Origin: Lineus longissimus
Lineage: Eukaryota > Nemertea > Pilidiophora > Heteronemertea > Lineidae
Direction of reading: 5' to 3'
NCBI RefSeq assembly: GCF_910592395.1
Contig: NC_088314.1
Span: forward strand, 3,472,001-3,536,000
Length of the DNA stretch: 64,000 bases
Shown: piece after piece, positions 11,655-23,559 of the stretch
How the letters are laid out: every line of letters starts with the position of its first letter
Position numbering within the stretch: the first letter of the stretch is position 1
Translations under genes and position numbers: made by a program
The notes under the pieces: model-generated
What the model was told of the DNA's origin: nothing
Databases searched by the model: none
Seen by the model: the letters and a program-made list of their open reading frames with translations, nothing else

Positions 11655-12256
11655 ATAATGGTGAATAATGTAGTTATAGATTCTCTCAGATTCCACATGT
11701 AAGAACACAATATTCCTGGTCATGTGGTGGGACATGTACAACAGCTCAAAGCTTGGTTGTGACCAGATGTCAAATTGCATACACAGAGATGCAGCATCTT
11801 GTTTTCAGAAGTTGTGCTGGTTGTAACCGGAACATGTCCTGTTGAATATTCTGCAGTTGTGAGGATATGTTTAGGCTACCCAGATTGCTGTCCTTGCACT
11901 GTATCTTCCCAAGTTTGAGTGGTTGTAACTTGACACAGGTTATTTACCAGGAACTATCTCATTCAGTCTGTCTGCTTGTCAGTTCAGTTGTGTCCTACAT
12001 GCCTGAGATGTGAAATTGGGTGTTGGCAATTGGGACACAAGCAATGGACATCTTCCAAGGAGGCATTTGATGGCCCCATACTCCAAAAATTGGTCATATG
12101 AAGACAAAGTCACAACCATATGGCTGGGATAAGGTAATACCGGCAAATATCACAATGAGTGATTTGACATTCCTTTTGGCAATATCAGACTGACTTCTGG
12201 CCAACAGATGTCGTAATGTTCGGCTTACAATCCATTTGGCAATGTCGAACTTCCAA

Positions 12257-13951
12257 TCATTCCATTCTTATCCTACGCAACTGCTTTAGGTCGAAGACAG
12301 ACGCGAAAAAGGGACTACCCTTGAAGTCGTCGTCCCCAAGAGTATCAAAGAATTGTCCGTCCACGCGACACTTTTCAATTCCTGTCGCAACTGTCTCTAA
12401 GCCGAAATATCTCATGAGTGTCACCAGTTGGTGCATGTCCAGCTCTGTGATGGGGACAGACGGAAACCCAGCTGGTCCTCCAGACGTGTTGCTCCTCTTC
12501 GTGGAGCTGGTGGTTGTGGCGTCTGATTCGATTGGGATCATTGGTACCGTGGGAATCTGCATGACTTGTTTGGTGGTTGATACTGGTATTGGTGGTGGTG
12601 GCCTCAACGATTTCGCATTCTTCCTTTCGGTTTCAGCACTCGATGTGACGACTGGCGGCAATGGCAAAGGTTTTGAGTGACGCAACTCAGCAGACGGTAA
12701 CGTGGCCAGGTCATGTGATGACCGTGGTTGTTTGCCAGGGATGTCGCGTGGTGCAGGTGAGGGTTTCTTAGCCTTAACCTCGGGCCTCCGATCATTCCCT
12801 TTAGTTTGACTTGGGACCGGAGGTGGTGGTATCTTCTGCGATTTAACCTCCTCACTTCCGTCAGCGAAGCAAACGATATCAGGTTCAATGTATTCTTGCA
12901 AATACGAGTCATACGGCGTTGTCTCATCCGCCGTTTCGTTCGCCGAAATTAAGCACTCGTAGACAGCCTCGGCGGCGTAAGATTGGATAGATGAGCCAGC
13001 CGCCGGGAGTACTACATTGATGTCTTTGAAACAGTCCATGCTATACTGCGAGGCCCGCTTCGAGATCTGGTCATTCGTGATGGATCCAGGAGTTCCCGTC
13101 CCCCAGAGATAGAAAAGACAGTCTTCAAGTGGTTTGAAACCGTCGGTTTGTGCGGGGAGGAAGACGAAATTGACCTGACCAGTAGATTCGATGTTGTAAT
13201 AGTGTCTTGGTTCGGTGCTGCAGAAAAGACAGCCTAGAGGAAGAGTGATAAGGACCTCGTGGACACACTCCTCTAACAGCATGATGTCGGTGGTCGGTAA
13301 GCCGGATGGTTGTGATTCGAATAGAACGCGCTGCGGCAGAACCCGCTGGGTGTTGTAAGTGCTGCGAATTTCTTCTATGGTGTAGCGGTTACTATCCTCG
13401 ATAACCTTGAAGTCCCCTCTCGCTGAGAGTGGTACATCCACGGTCTTCATTTCATCAATGAAACGACAGACGACACAACCATCAACCAATTTCTTCAACT
13501 CCAACGTATTTCCTTTCTTTACGCTAACTTTCTTAACGGTGAAGGATTTGGTCGGTTTCACATACCTGGGACAAAATTCTAACAAATCCTTCATCAACGG
13601 GAAGATTTTCTCGCTGTCCCAAAAGGGCAAAACCTGAAGTCCGATTGGTTGTCGTTCCCCTGCTATCGCAATTGGTATCGTGTACTTCGGCAAGCCTTCA
13701 GCTCTTTTCTTCACCTCATCAACACCAGTACAGTTCTTGAAGCGCTCGTCGTAGGCGCATGCGGTCATCCGCGTGAAGCGCTGGACGCCAAGCGCAACCA
13801 ATGGTTCATCCGTCTCACCTTGTAAGGCCTTCTCGGCTTTAATCAACTTCGGCCAATCGCTCAAATTGCAGAGTTCATCAATAGTATATTTATGTCCGTT
13901 TGCCTCGTTTACATCATTCATGTTCGATTGGCGTACGTTTTCCCAATCCAT
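12257..13951 (-). CDS. CABIT and SAM domain adaptor, GAREM-like
   Basis: Single uninterrupted frame of 564 codons. Residues ~20-300 resemble a CABIT module, the cysteine-containing all-beta fold of THEMIS and GAREM: a central CPRYVKPTKSFTVKKVSVKK stretch, then DGCVVCRFID and further beta-rich sequence. Residues ~375-470 are proline-rich and basic with possible SH3 ligands (KPLPLPPVV, RPPPPIPV). Residues ~495-564 form a SAM-like helical domain (LDMHQLVTLMRYFGL..DGQFFDTLGDDDFK..). CABIT + Pro-rich + C-terminal SAM is the GAREM architecture, a GRB2-binding adaptor in receptor tyrosine kinase/ERK signalling. The human protein is longer and multi-exonic; this copy is short and intronless, so it may be a retrocopy or a lineage-specific family member. 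No frame damage is visible. The exact orthologue is uncertain. Confidence 0.7.
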   Translation of the reverse strand: MDWENVRQSNMNDVNEANGHKYTIDELCNLSDWPKLIKAEKALQGETDEPLVALGVQRFTRMTACAYDERFKNCTGVDEVKKRAEGLPKYTIPIAIAGERQPIGLQVLPFWDSEKIFPLMKDLLEFCPRYVKPTKSFTVKKVSVKKGNTLELKKLVDGCVVCRFIDEMKTVDVPLSARGDFKVIEDSNRYTIEEIRSTYNTQRVLPQRVLFESQPSGLPTTDIMLLEECVHEVLITLPLGCLFCSTEPRHYYNIESTGQVNFVFLPAQTDGFKPLEDCLFYLWGTGTPGSITNDQISKRASQYSMDCFKDINVVLPAAGSSIQSYAAEAVYECLISANETADETTPYDSYLQEYIEPDIVCFADGSEEVKSQKIPPPPVPSQTKGNDRRPEVKAKKPSPAPRDIPGKQPRSSHDLATLPSAELRHSKPLPLPPVVTSSAETERKNAKSLRPPPPIPVSTTKQVMQIPTVPMIPIESDATTTSSTKRSNTSGGPAGFPSVPITELDMHQLVTLMRYFGLETVATGIEKCRVDGQFFDTLGDDDFKGSPFFASVFDLKQLRRIRME

Positions 13952-15580
13952 TTGTATGACTTCGACACTGATTATCAGGCTGTTGAACTGTCTCTAGCTT
14001 TATATCGTCGCTCTCGGTTGTGACCAAAGAATAAAAAACTCACAAACGTTATTGTCCCAGGATTTTGAAGACTGGATCACTTGACTGTTACACTGCGAAA
14101 TAAATTGAAGACTGCGTATCTGCGTATTGTCCGAATATTTCGGACAGGAACGTCGTAATGTGAATGTCCTTTAGGTTTGTGTCGCCGTCCGGCTTGTCCA
14201 CAAGCGAGTCGCAATCACTGGCTCAACGTCAAGGCTGCCGATTGTGTTGAAGTTGTTGTCACGATCGATATTCGTGAAATTTAGTAGTTCTCTTTGCTCA
14301 TGGACTCCTAGTAATTCAGGAACAAGTTCGTATAATGTCTTCATTCGTATTTGACTTTGATCAATTAACTCGTTATGATACAGGACAACCGTTTACGTGA
14401 TAACATATCAGCTGTTAAAGACCGGCAAGTTCATACTATCAAGAATGAGTCCGAGACTTTCAACCAATAAAGCGACGTCTAGCACGTCTGGAGTTATAAC
14501 ATTGGCTTTTGAACCTATTCCTTATCACATCAATAAAAAACCCGGTCAAAAAGTTTCACCTTTATGTCATCATGATATAATCACATTATCGAAAACATTT
14601 ATGCGAATTCGTGATAATTCGTTCGGACAATCTTTGTGATATCATGAATAGATAAACCAATGGATTATTACCACCCATTTCATTTATTGTTCTGTTGTTG
14701 TCGTCGATGCCAATGAGCACAATGACCATTATTGTATGGAAAGACATAACGTATAACAATTATCATTCATCCCAAGTTAATCTTTTGACGACAAAGTCAC
14801 AACCTGCAGAATTAATGCAGGGGAGAAGATCGTATTATTCGTGACATCCCATTGTTTGAGTCATAGAACTGCAGCGAGATGCAAACTTCTATTGACTAAG
14901 TCCGTGGTTCAAGCATGATGGTGTGTCCTCAGGTAGATGTGACCATGGAGGGTGATATGAATTCAAACTACATTTGTGAGTGTATTTGAGTTTTGTATAT
15001 GCCTAGTGTAAATTTAAAAGAACTAAAGACTAGTAAAAGCATTTACTAGTCTTTATTCATATCATCAATTTTTCATGGATACTTGATATCATCCATTGTG
15101 TCTTTAATTTCGTTCAAAACGAATGGACGCTGCATGTTGGTACATGACCATAGGGCCCATCGCAACTTCGACACAGCCCTTGTGCCGAACTGGGATCAAC
15201 ATTCTCATTGAAGACACTGCGGCTGTGACCCTGATATACAATGTGCTTTCAAATTTTCTCATGATTCACGTGATTTATGGCCAAAAGACGTGGTATATAA
15301 CCTCATTTTTTTCGTGGTGACCTAATCAGACCTGAAAGAAAAGCATCAGCATCCTGTCCTTGGTTAGTTCAAAGAATGTATCCGTTCTTCAAGTGAGGCA
15401 ATGAAACATGATCCAGGACGTTCATATTGTTCTAAATATTTAACTGATAAGATCCAGGGGCATCTCACGTCACCCGAGCTGAGTCAGTTCTGAGGACAAG
15501 TCTGTGTGAGAAGCTTTGAAGACAGATTGCGGCTCATTGACATAAGGACATAAGGACAAGACTGAAGACGGACTGACAAA
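13952..15580. other. Intergenic upstream region of two divergent genes
   Basis: 1.6 kb between the GAREM-like gene and the histidine-rich gene. It is AT-rich and contains a perfect hairpin (separate entry) and a TATATAA at about 15294, too far upstream of the start at 15581 to assign without a transcription start. No gene seen. Confidence 0.4.
15024..15055. repeat. Perfect 14-bp inverted repeat
   Basis: TAAAGACTAGTAAA and its exact reverse complement are separated by a 4-base loop (AGCA). It is a short cruciform/hairpin-capable sequence with no adjacent gene context that explains it. Confidence 0.8.
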
Positions 15581-18176
15581 ATGAACGCGCTACTTGCATT
15601 GACCGCAGTTGCGGTGTTAGGGTGTTTTCTCCAAGGAGCTAACTCTCAGTCCGGCGAACCAGAGTCGGCGCCAGAGGTAGAGCCGATGATGGGTAAGTCA
15701 AACATGTCTGTTTCCCGATAGTTTACACAAGGGTAGCGTAAGTTGTTCCCGGTGGTGACATAAGGGACCCTTTCATCCACGTGTAATAGTTGTAAATCGC
15801 AGAAGAGAAAGTGTCCGAGAACAGAGGATTCTATTGTGCGCTTTTGATTTCTGGGGTAATGACGGTTGTGGATCCCCAGCTTTAGATCTATAAAATGCTA
15901 CACCGGTGTAATGTTTTTGAGTGTTTCTGTTTTTGAGTGTTTCACCTCATTGTTTGGGAACGCTCAAAAATAGATTGACGAGTATTTCTGTGTATCCCCC
16001 CTATTGAAAAGTCATGGTCTCTCTAGCTGCCTATTGTTTGGAAACACTGAAACATGGGGAACAACCACAGATGTTACACCGGCCTTGCCGCCGACTGAAA
16101 TACGTTGTTCCTCCACATCATCATAGACTGATAGAGCAGGTCGTATAATATCATCCAAAGATTTACCTGAACGTCACTCCCGTAATAGGGATAAATATAT
16201 GATGGCCATCCTCCCTCCCACCCTCCCAACCTCCCGGCCGCCTCCCTCCCTCAATTTAAATCTTATTACATGCATTGAACCCCTAAAATTATTCGTGTTG
16301 AAGACATGCATGATTATAACGATGGGGGTGGGGTGCTACATGACCACTTATCCGAAGATATAATGCCTATCCATGCATTTTCTTCATTCAATCGCTTGTC
16401 CTTTTCCATTTAGAAGTTGTCCCCGCACTTTCATTGGATGAACAAGTACAAGATCTGAAAAGAAACCTCACTGCCCTATGGAAAGTCGTCCGATTATTAC
16501 AGGTAAGGTGGTCCTCGTTACCAATACGCATCCTAAGAGAAAATCTCCCAGAATAGGCCAATGTCAGAGTAGAGCGGATCGGGGTTCTCGCTAAATTGCC
16601 TGACCGGGAGTTTTCATCACTGATTGTGATCAGAGTTTGCCATTGTTCAAGAAGGCTCGTGACCTAGTAACACACAAAACTATTTTAGCTACTTGGTATC
16701 AACGTTTTCGAAGAAAGGCTTAATGAGTCTTATCTGTCAACAGAAGGCCTACTTTCTGTAAAATAATGATTATCCATGACCGGATCTGATAAGCTTCAAC
16801 CAATCTAATATTTAGAACCCTGAGGCAGTCCAGTCGTCTAAACATACCGATATTAAATAGGCTGAACAGGACCGGCCCACTGCATCCGAAATGTCCAATG
16901 CGCTATCGGTTATTCCACACAAAAGAAAATTCATAAATTTACATAAGACACATGAGGATACAATTCAGTAATAAACATTGGTCACAATATTTTGGCAACA
17001 GAATGATGACAAAAATCATCTGGCCAAGTAGAAGTTATATAATGTTCTGAACTATTTTCCCTATCAAAGGCAGAGCGTATTCGGTCGTTTCGCAGGATTC
17101 TCGACAATCATATGCCTCGGGAGTTCGAGACACGTTACATACTATCAAAGTAGTGAAAGTTGTTTTTGGTTTGTTCTCTCCAGGCACAGGTCATTATCCG
17201 GAGTCATGACACCAACGCTCACGCCATCACCAACCCAGACCATTTGGATGCGGAGAAGACCAACCCTGGCGGCGCTGGCAGGAGTGTCCACGTCCACATG
17301 CACGAAGGCCACATGCATCTCCATGAAATCATCGACGGAAATCCCGCCAATGCTGATACTTATGATGACGATGTGGCACACAGCCATACCAAGCATGCCC
17401 ACCGTCACGGAGACCACTATCATTTCCACGAGGACATAACTGGCAATCATCACCCCCAGTTAACCGGTTCTGGATCCATTGACAACGTAAATGAGGACAT
17501 TGTTGGTATTGTGTAAGTGACCTTTTGTCTACAATTACAATGATTACACATATTTTTGATACCTAAAAGTAAACATCCTGAGAAAATCAGAGGTTGCCTC
17601 TACCGTGCAGACAGTAGAGCACTAGAAGCGAAAGATAACCCCATCATCAGTGTGAAATTCTGTGGTTTTATGTGATATTGCTTGCTGACCACTGGGTTTA
17701 ATTGCCTCGCACGAAAATTCCTAATTATTTTTTATTCCCTATATGACGTTCTCTCCCTACGATGATGGAACCCAGGCCAAACTTGCTCACTTCTATAAAA
17801 ACGGGGTTTAAAACGGAGACCAGCTCTGCGATCGCTCTTGAGCCGGCGACACAAGGTTGTGATTGTGACTTCGTCACGCGCAATACCCTTGGCCCTGACT
17901 TTGATTCAGGCTTTCATTTCTACTTTTTGGATCAGTTCCTCCAGTTCCTGAGACAACACCCGAGTTAGGACAGTCTCATCAATGCTGAGAATCGCTCCCG
18001 AGGACACCCATCTTCACGATGAGTGAGGAAAACCTCTCCAAGCGAAAGTACTCATGTCCTCTGGGTGGGGGCACAGCAAAAGGACATCCACTTTTATTGA
18101 CTATAATGATAGTTAAGACAATTTGCTTGGTATTATGTAGTTTTTCATTCTTTTTAGGGATGAAGCTACCAACTAA
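15581..18176 (+). CDS. Small secreted coiled-coil, histidine-rich protein
   Basis: Four exons: 15581-15692, 16414-16502, 17184-17512, 18158-18176; 182 aa, all phases compatible. It opens with a clear signal peptide (MNALLALTAVAVLGCFLQGA) and an acidic Glu/Pro segment. Exon 2 encodes a leucine-rich heptad helix (VQDLKRNLTALWKVVRLLQA), likely a short oligomerising coiled coil. Exon 3 carries two tracts with histidine at nearly every second residue (HVHMHEGHMHLHE and HSHTKHAHRHGDHYHFHE) and a later NHHP. Such spacing on a beta strand puts histidines on one face and suggests Zn/Cu/Ni binding or pH-dependent assembly; this is inference. The last exon adds only DEATN; if the final donor is not used, an in-frame TAA at 17514 ends the protein at ..GIV, so the C terminus is uncertain by five residues. 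No family recognised. Confidence 0.75.
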
Positions 18177-18460
18177 ATGTGACGGAAATTTCACATTACA
18201 ATGCACACTTCCATGCTGTATTCAACCAACTGAAAGCTTCTGTGTGGAGGACGGACATCTGACTGACGTGTCTTTCTAAAGGAACGAAACCATGGCAGCA
18301 GACCAGAAGACATGTCTTGCGATATTATACTACGGTTATTATACTGACTAACTCCTTTTCAGACCCTCGCAAGTCATTCTCCTTTTCAGTGCATGGAACC
18401 CGTATAGTACGGTTGTGCGATGATATATAGTCAGGATAGCACACCCTAGGACTGTCACTA

Positions 18461-18466
18461 AATAAA
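18461..18466 (+). promoter_or_regulatory. Poly(A) signal of the histidine-rich gene
   Basis: AATAAA lies about 285 bases after the last predicted stop codon. Confidence 0.5.
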
Positions 18467-18762
18467 TTAGAAACACTTCAAGCGGACGGTATGGATCTGT
18501 TTGTGTCGTTATTTCCTTTGCCTTGTAGATGTATGGTCTTTAGCACTATAGATCCGTGGTTTGATCTAAGTTTACCCCGTATAAACATTGTGTTCTTGAT
18601 ACTCATCGTCCTGTTTACCAATTACCAATTGAATAGCCATAAACAAATGTGTTTATAAAACTTCTTTCTGTCTTTGTTTGTCCTGCCGAACGACCTGTCT
18701 TCAAAAATCGTATCCTGGTGGTCTCAAACTCCAGCCTTCTCTACTAATAAGTAACTATTGGT

Positions 18763-19290
18763 CATTGGAGACCACAGGAGAGACGATAGAACAGCTAACC
18801 ACCGCCAGCTGGTCACCTGACATGTTTGTTGTCAGAGGCACAACCTGAAATCCCAAGGTTACCTCATAGAACAACCTAACCCCATCTGCTGGTTATCTGG
18901 TCATAGTTCTCTTTTAATCAGTTGCCATTCGGCATTGGAGACCACAGGGGAGACGATGTCACAACAACCAACCTCCGACAGCTGGTTATCTGGCCATGTT
19001 GGCTGTCGAAGGCACAACCTGAACATACCAAGGTTCTCTCGCATTAAGTTACCATTCGGTATTGGAGACTACAGGAGAGACGATAATGTCACAACAACCA
19101 ACCTCCGACAGCTGGTTATCTGGCCATGTTGGCTGTCGAAGGCACAAACTGAACATACCACTGTTCTCTCGCATTAAGTTACCATTCGTCATTGAAGATT
19201 ACAGAAAATACGATGGTACAACCAATCTCCACCAGCTGGTTATCTGATTATATTTGGCGCAGGTGTCCGAGGCACAACCTGACAGAGTTG
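18763..19290. repeat. ~127-bp minisatellite, four units
   Basis: Units begin with CATTGGAGA.. near 18763, 18933, 19060 and 19190 and contain CAGCTGGTTATCTGG and GGCACAACCTGA. Units 2 and 3 are nearly identical; unit 1 is longer (~170 bp) and unit 4 is diverged. Single diverged relatives (CATTGGAGA..CACCAGCTGCTNATCTGAT) recur near 19825, 19959, 20839 and 37967, so the unit is part of a dispersed family. Confidence 0.8.
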
Positions 19291-20117
19291 GAACCGGACA
19301 GAGTCGGAACAGGCAGTGTCACAACCTTGCTAACGTGGTGACGGATATGAGACAGTAAAAACTATTTCGAATGGGACCTGGCAGCTCCATTATGCTGCCA
19401 ACACGGAGAGGCACCCGAAGCAGTCACACCAACTTCGAATCGGGGGGTCTCACAGTTCGACTGTTGCCAAACCCTTGAGAAACTGAGACTGGGATAATAA
19501 CAGAGTGAATGGCCGGCCTAGGACAAGTAGGGACACCGTGTTGTCAAAACAGTGAGACCAATGAAACAGTCACAACCAGATCAGTACCGTGTAGCCAACA
19601 GTCACAACTAGATCTGAATCGTACCTGGCCGCTCAGCAGTTGCACGGTTTTGCCGTCAAGCCCTGTGCCTTTAGTATTTGACGAGCCTTGCCACAAACGG
19701 TAAGAGGAACACTCTTGGTCTCAACTAAGTACTCTTTACTGAGGGTACGTCTATGCTTAGCTTAGCTTAGCCTAAAACCTACAAGGTTCTCCACCCATGC
19801 AATGATTAGGTATACGAGAAGGGCAGACGATGGAGTAACCGATCAACCTCCACCAGCTGCTTATCTGATTCTGTTGGTTGTCCGAAGCCCAACTGTATGG
19901 TGGGAATGGCCTTTTGTGGTGTCTTCAAGGGTTATTGATTGTCAACAGTTACTGCTGAGCATTGGAGAAGGACAGACGATGGATTAACCAATCAACTTCT
20001 TCTTCTAAAGGGTTCGGTTGAGCATGCAGATATCATTATCTGCAGTGTTGATGGACTGACAAAACGGGTAGTTCGCGTCAGGTCGTCAGCATTTCCCCAC
20101 AGCTTCGTCTGGAGTGT

Positions 20118-20735
20118 TGTCTCGTCGGGCAAGAATTTCCTGCGTGCCAGCTCTAGTGTAGTGGGCAGGTGTTAAGGATGTGCTCTGGGGTCTGTTCTCC
20201 GTTGCCGCACTCGCAGTTTGCCGTTTCTCGGATTCCTAGTCGCTTCAGGTGTTTGTTAAGCCTGCAGTGTCCTGTCCGAAGCCGGCATATAATCACCTGG
20301 CTCCTCCAGGTCTAGCTTGTCGATGCTGTCCTGTGCTGTTCTGTAACCGCTCATTTCCATGCACTCCTATATGGACTGGGATCCACTGGACGACAATTCT
20401 CTTCGGCTTGAAGAGAAGGGGATCTAGCCTGTCTAGTGAGCTGTCAGTCAGTGTCTCGGCTTTCCCGCTCTCGAGAGCAGGAGGGCTGACAGTTAGTCGG
20501 TCATTAGGACGATGTTGTCTCCACACTTGGTACAGTTCCTGGCAAGGTAGTCAGCAGCGGTGGTGAGTGCCTGTTGTTCAGCTCTGTAGTTGGAACAACA
20601 TTTGCCGGCAGAGACTGCAATGGAGTGCGATTCTCTGTCAGAGTGTTTGACAAAAATTCACTTCCTCCATTCCTGACAGCATTCTGTGAGGATCCGTCAG
20701 AGTAGACATGGGTCCATGCGTGGTTGGATTAACCG
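20118..20735 (-). mobile_element. Decayed LINE 3' fragment (RNase H domain), copy 1
   Basis: The minus-strand translation contains the RNase H C-terminal signature VVQWIPVHIGVHGNE and upstream TDS-type sequence, as in non-LTR retrotransposons that carry RNase H after the reverse transcriptase. Directly after HGNE a 122-base deletion relative to the second copy removes the final Asp motif and shifts the frame, so this copy cannot encode an active domain. The reverse transcriptase and endonuclease are absent. Confidence 0.8.
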
Positions 20736-21859
20736 ATCAACCTCCACCAAGTGTATGTTGGTGGGAATGACATTTCGTTGTGTCTTCAAGGGTTGTGACC
20801 ATCTCTAGATTCGTTGATTGTGATAAGTTACTGCCAGGCATTGGAGAGAACTGACGATGGAGTCACCGATCAACCTCCACCAGCTGCTCATCTGATCCTG
20901 TTGGTTGTCCGAGGCCCAACAATGTACAGTGTATGTATGGTCGGAATGCCCTTTCCTGGCGTCTTCAAGGGTTGTGACTGTCTCTCGATTCATTGATTGT
21001 GACAGTTCCCATTTTTGTTCAAATGCTAAGGACCTGCTGACGCAAGTGCTGTTCTGTACAAATGCATAAAAACACATTCAGAAGTGCTGCTTGATGAGGA
21101 AGCAGGGCATAATATAGTAATGACAAAGACATGTCACATATTGTCTGATGCAGTCAATAAAGAAAAGACAGTAAAAAGCCAAACGAATTATGTGCAGAAA
21201 GTTGTATGTATTTAAATAGGTATAGGAATAACAGTGCATAAGGTATACAATACACTACAATCAACAACATCTAAGAGGACACACATCGGGGTTGCCCAGT
21301 CAAGGTAAGATTAGTGAAAGGAAAGGAAATAGTAGAGCTCCTCACTATCAATGTACATTCCAACCAAGTATCAAAGACACTGAGAAATGTGTAGAAATTT
21401 CCAAAGCACAAAAGTTCCAGAATTTCAATGATCAATCAAAGTTTTCAGAACAGTATGATGCACCACACGAATATTAGAAAAACTCACAATCTTATTACAT
21501 GTCTTCATGCATTGTGATGGTTGTGACAGCATATCAGGTGAAGACAGACTTTTAGGATGTGACCCATCTTACTTTTACCCGCTGGTTGCTGCTTTGTGCA
21601 CAATTTCGCAAGCAAACCAATCCATTTTCTTGACACAATGATCCTGCTAGCTACTTAAGGACAACACTACTGCAGGGACTACAATCCCATTCAGGAGGTC
21701 TGTCTATGCTCATTTTGGAATCACAACCAGAACACTAATACTCCAAGAAAACCTGTCCAACATAGGGAAGATAACCTATATGGACATCGAAGTCTGCCTT
21801 TTGGCCATAGTCTCTATAGATAGCAGAAATAAAAGCACAAACTCCTAATTTTTGTAGTA

Positions 21860-23559
21860 TCATCTGCCTTTAGCAAGACGTAAAATCAAGTCTATTAAGT
21901 CTTTCCTCTTTTTTGACACGTATCCTGGCGTTACAAACTCATCCAGTGGAGATTTGAATGATTCCAGATATTTCATACAGAGACACTCAGTTACAGACAC
22001 TACGTATATCCCACAGTCATAGCCTGAAATAAGGATATGAAAATGTTTTGAGAATTTGTGACAATACAGAAATATTGATTATTTTGAAACGAATGCACAG
22101 GGTTGATTTAGAATCAATAAAGACATTGCTGATATTCACTTTAGAACCAGATTATGATGTTACTCATATCAGGCGGTCCTCAGGATTGAAGACTAAGCTT
22201 TGAAAATTGGTTACATTCTCTGGTTTTACTTCATTCTAGCATGCTAATTATGTTCACACACGAACACTTGTGACAGATGCAGAGATTAACAAAAAGTTTC
22301 ACCCCTCTCCCACATGGCAAATTTGGAAATGAGGTAATTTTAAACTAGCAACTCTGCTGCCCTCACTCCAAACTACAAAACCCCCAAGACCAAAAACAAC
22401 TTGTCTGCAATCGAGCACAAGCACTCTTTGATACTCACAGTTGTTCTGTTGAGGAGTTAGAGCCTCCTGATACTCCACTTCACCATATGCTGAAATAGAT
22501 GAACAATTATACTAAAAGCATGCAAATAAGAACAAGGTTGAAGGAGAGGAGATTCGTCATCGAGTCATCTCAAATTGCTTCTAGCTGATTTTAAGCAATT
22601 TTATTCAATTTTGCAAATTTAAGAGCAACTGGCAAGATTTTTCACTGCAAGGATAGACATGATAGAATGAAGGTTTTGACAGAGAAGTCCAAATCTTGAT
22701 CATCAATCAGGTCTATACCATGATTATATCGGAAATAGAAAATGGTCTCAATCAATATTTCGTTTGGAGGTCCTTGGAGTTTCAATTGCACTGTCTGTAG
22801 CCTACTTACCCCGTAGATAAGGATAAATCTTTTTGGCAATACTTCTAGCAGCAGCTTCGTTGTAACCATGATTAGAATCATAATGTGAAATGATCCCATC
22901 TTTCCGGGAGAATACTAGAAGACTCCAATGGGAACCTCCTGCCTGGCTTGCATCGGTACTGTCATTAACTGCAAGGAAGACTAGCTTCTTTGTGTGTAGT
23001 TCAAGTTTGATAAATTGCGTGACATCAGGGCTGATGAAGCGAACATGGTGGCACCTTTCTTTGAAGCGGTCATTTTCAAAATATCTGAAATTGAGAAAGA
23101 GAAGGCACAAGTTGAGCGAAGACAGTGCCAGTGGCAGTCATGGCAGTGGTGGTGGATTGCTATCCACATGGACGATGTCTGTCTGACCAAGGCCAGGGTC
23201 CATAAATTGGTACAGCACTACTCTTGACTGAACCGCATTGTCACCAATTATCCTTTCAAAATGGATATGATGGCAGTGATGCTTTGACGAATCAACTGGA
23301 AGGCCAACAGGAAAGGGTAGGACTGATTCTACGGAAAGCCGCGAGATGGCGCTTTACTTGACACTTTCGCTTTGTCGGTCAATTTCAAAGGACTGAAAGA
23401 AGAAATTAAGGCCGATTCAGACCATGTAACTTACTCAAACGAAAACCCTATAAGTTTGTCATTCAGCCAGTGCGGTCCTTCCAGCAACGAAACGTCTGAC
23501 TTTCTCAAAAGCGAGTCATGATAACTGAGAACGACCGCTTTTTCGTCGCTTTCGGCCAT
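21860..23559 (-). CDS. SENP8: SENP8-like NEDD8 protease, copy A (internally deleted)
   Basis: Four exons on the minus strand: 23435-23559, 22810-23084, 22439-22489, 21860-22023; 204 aa. SENP8/NEDP1 is the Ulp1-family cysteine protease that matures NEDD8 and removes it from non-cullin substrates. Conserved marks include WLNDKLIGFSFEYFEN, FISPDVTQFIK, the catalytic His in GGSHWSLLV, Asp in HYDSN, and Cys in YDCGIYVV. All three catalytic residues and the frame survive. Compared with copy B, 39 bases of exon 2 are missing in frame, removing 13 residues (GSHVELELFLQPL) corresponding to the AEIAMFLEPL region of the human enzyme, a structural helix near the substrate face. Activity is therefore doubtful, though transcription may persist since the upstream sequence is shared with copy B. 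Confidence 0.88.

Noticed and set aside
17145-17453. Minus-strand 102-codon frame
   Set aside because: Antisense of the histidine-rich exon; the plus strand has the splice sites and signal peptide.
20249-20566. Plus-strand open frame of 105 codons
   Set aside because: Antisense shadow of the LINE RNase H fragment.
22890-23186. Plus-strand open frames over SENP8 exon 2 (also 40015-40326)
   Set aside because: Antisense shadows of a well-supported SENP8 exon, duplicated with it.
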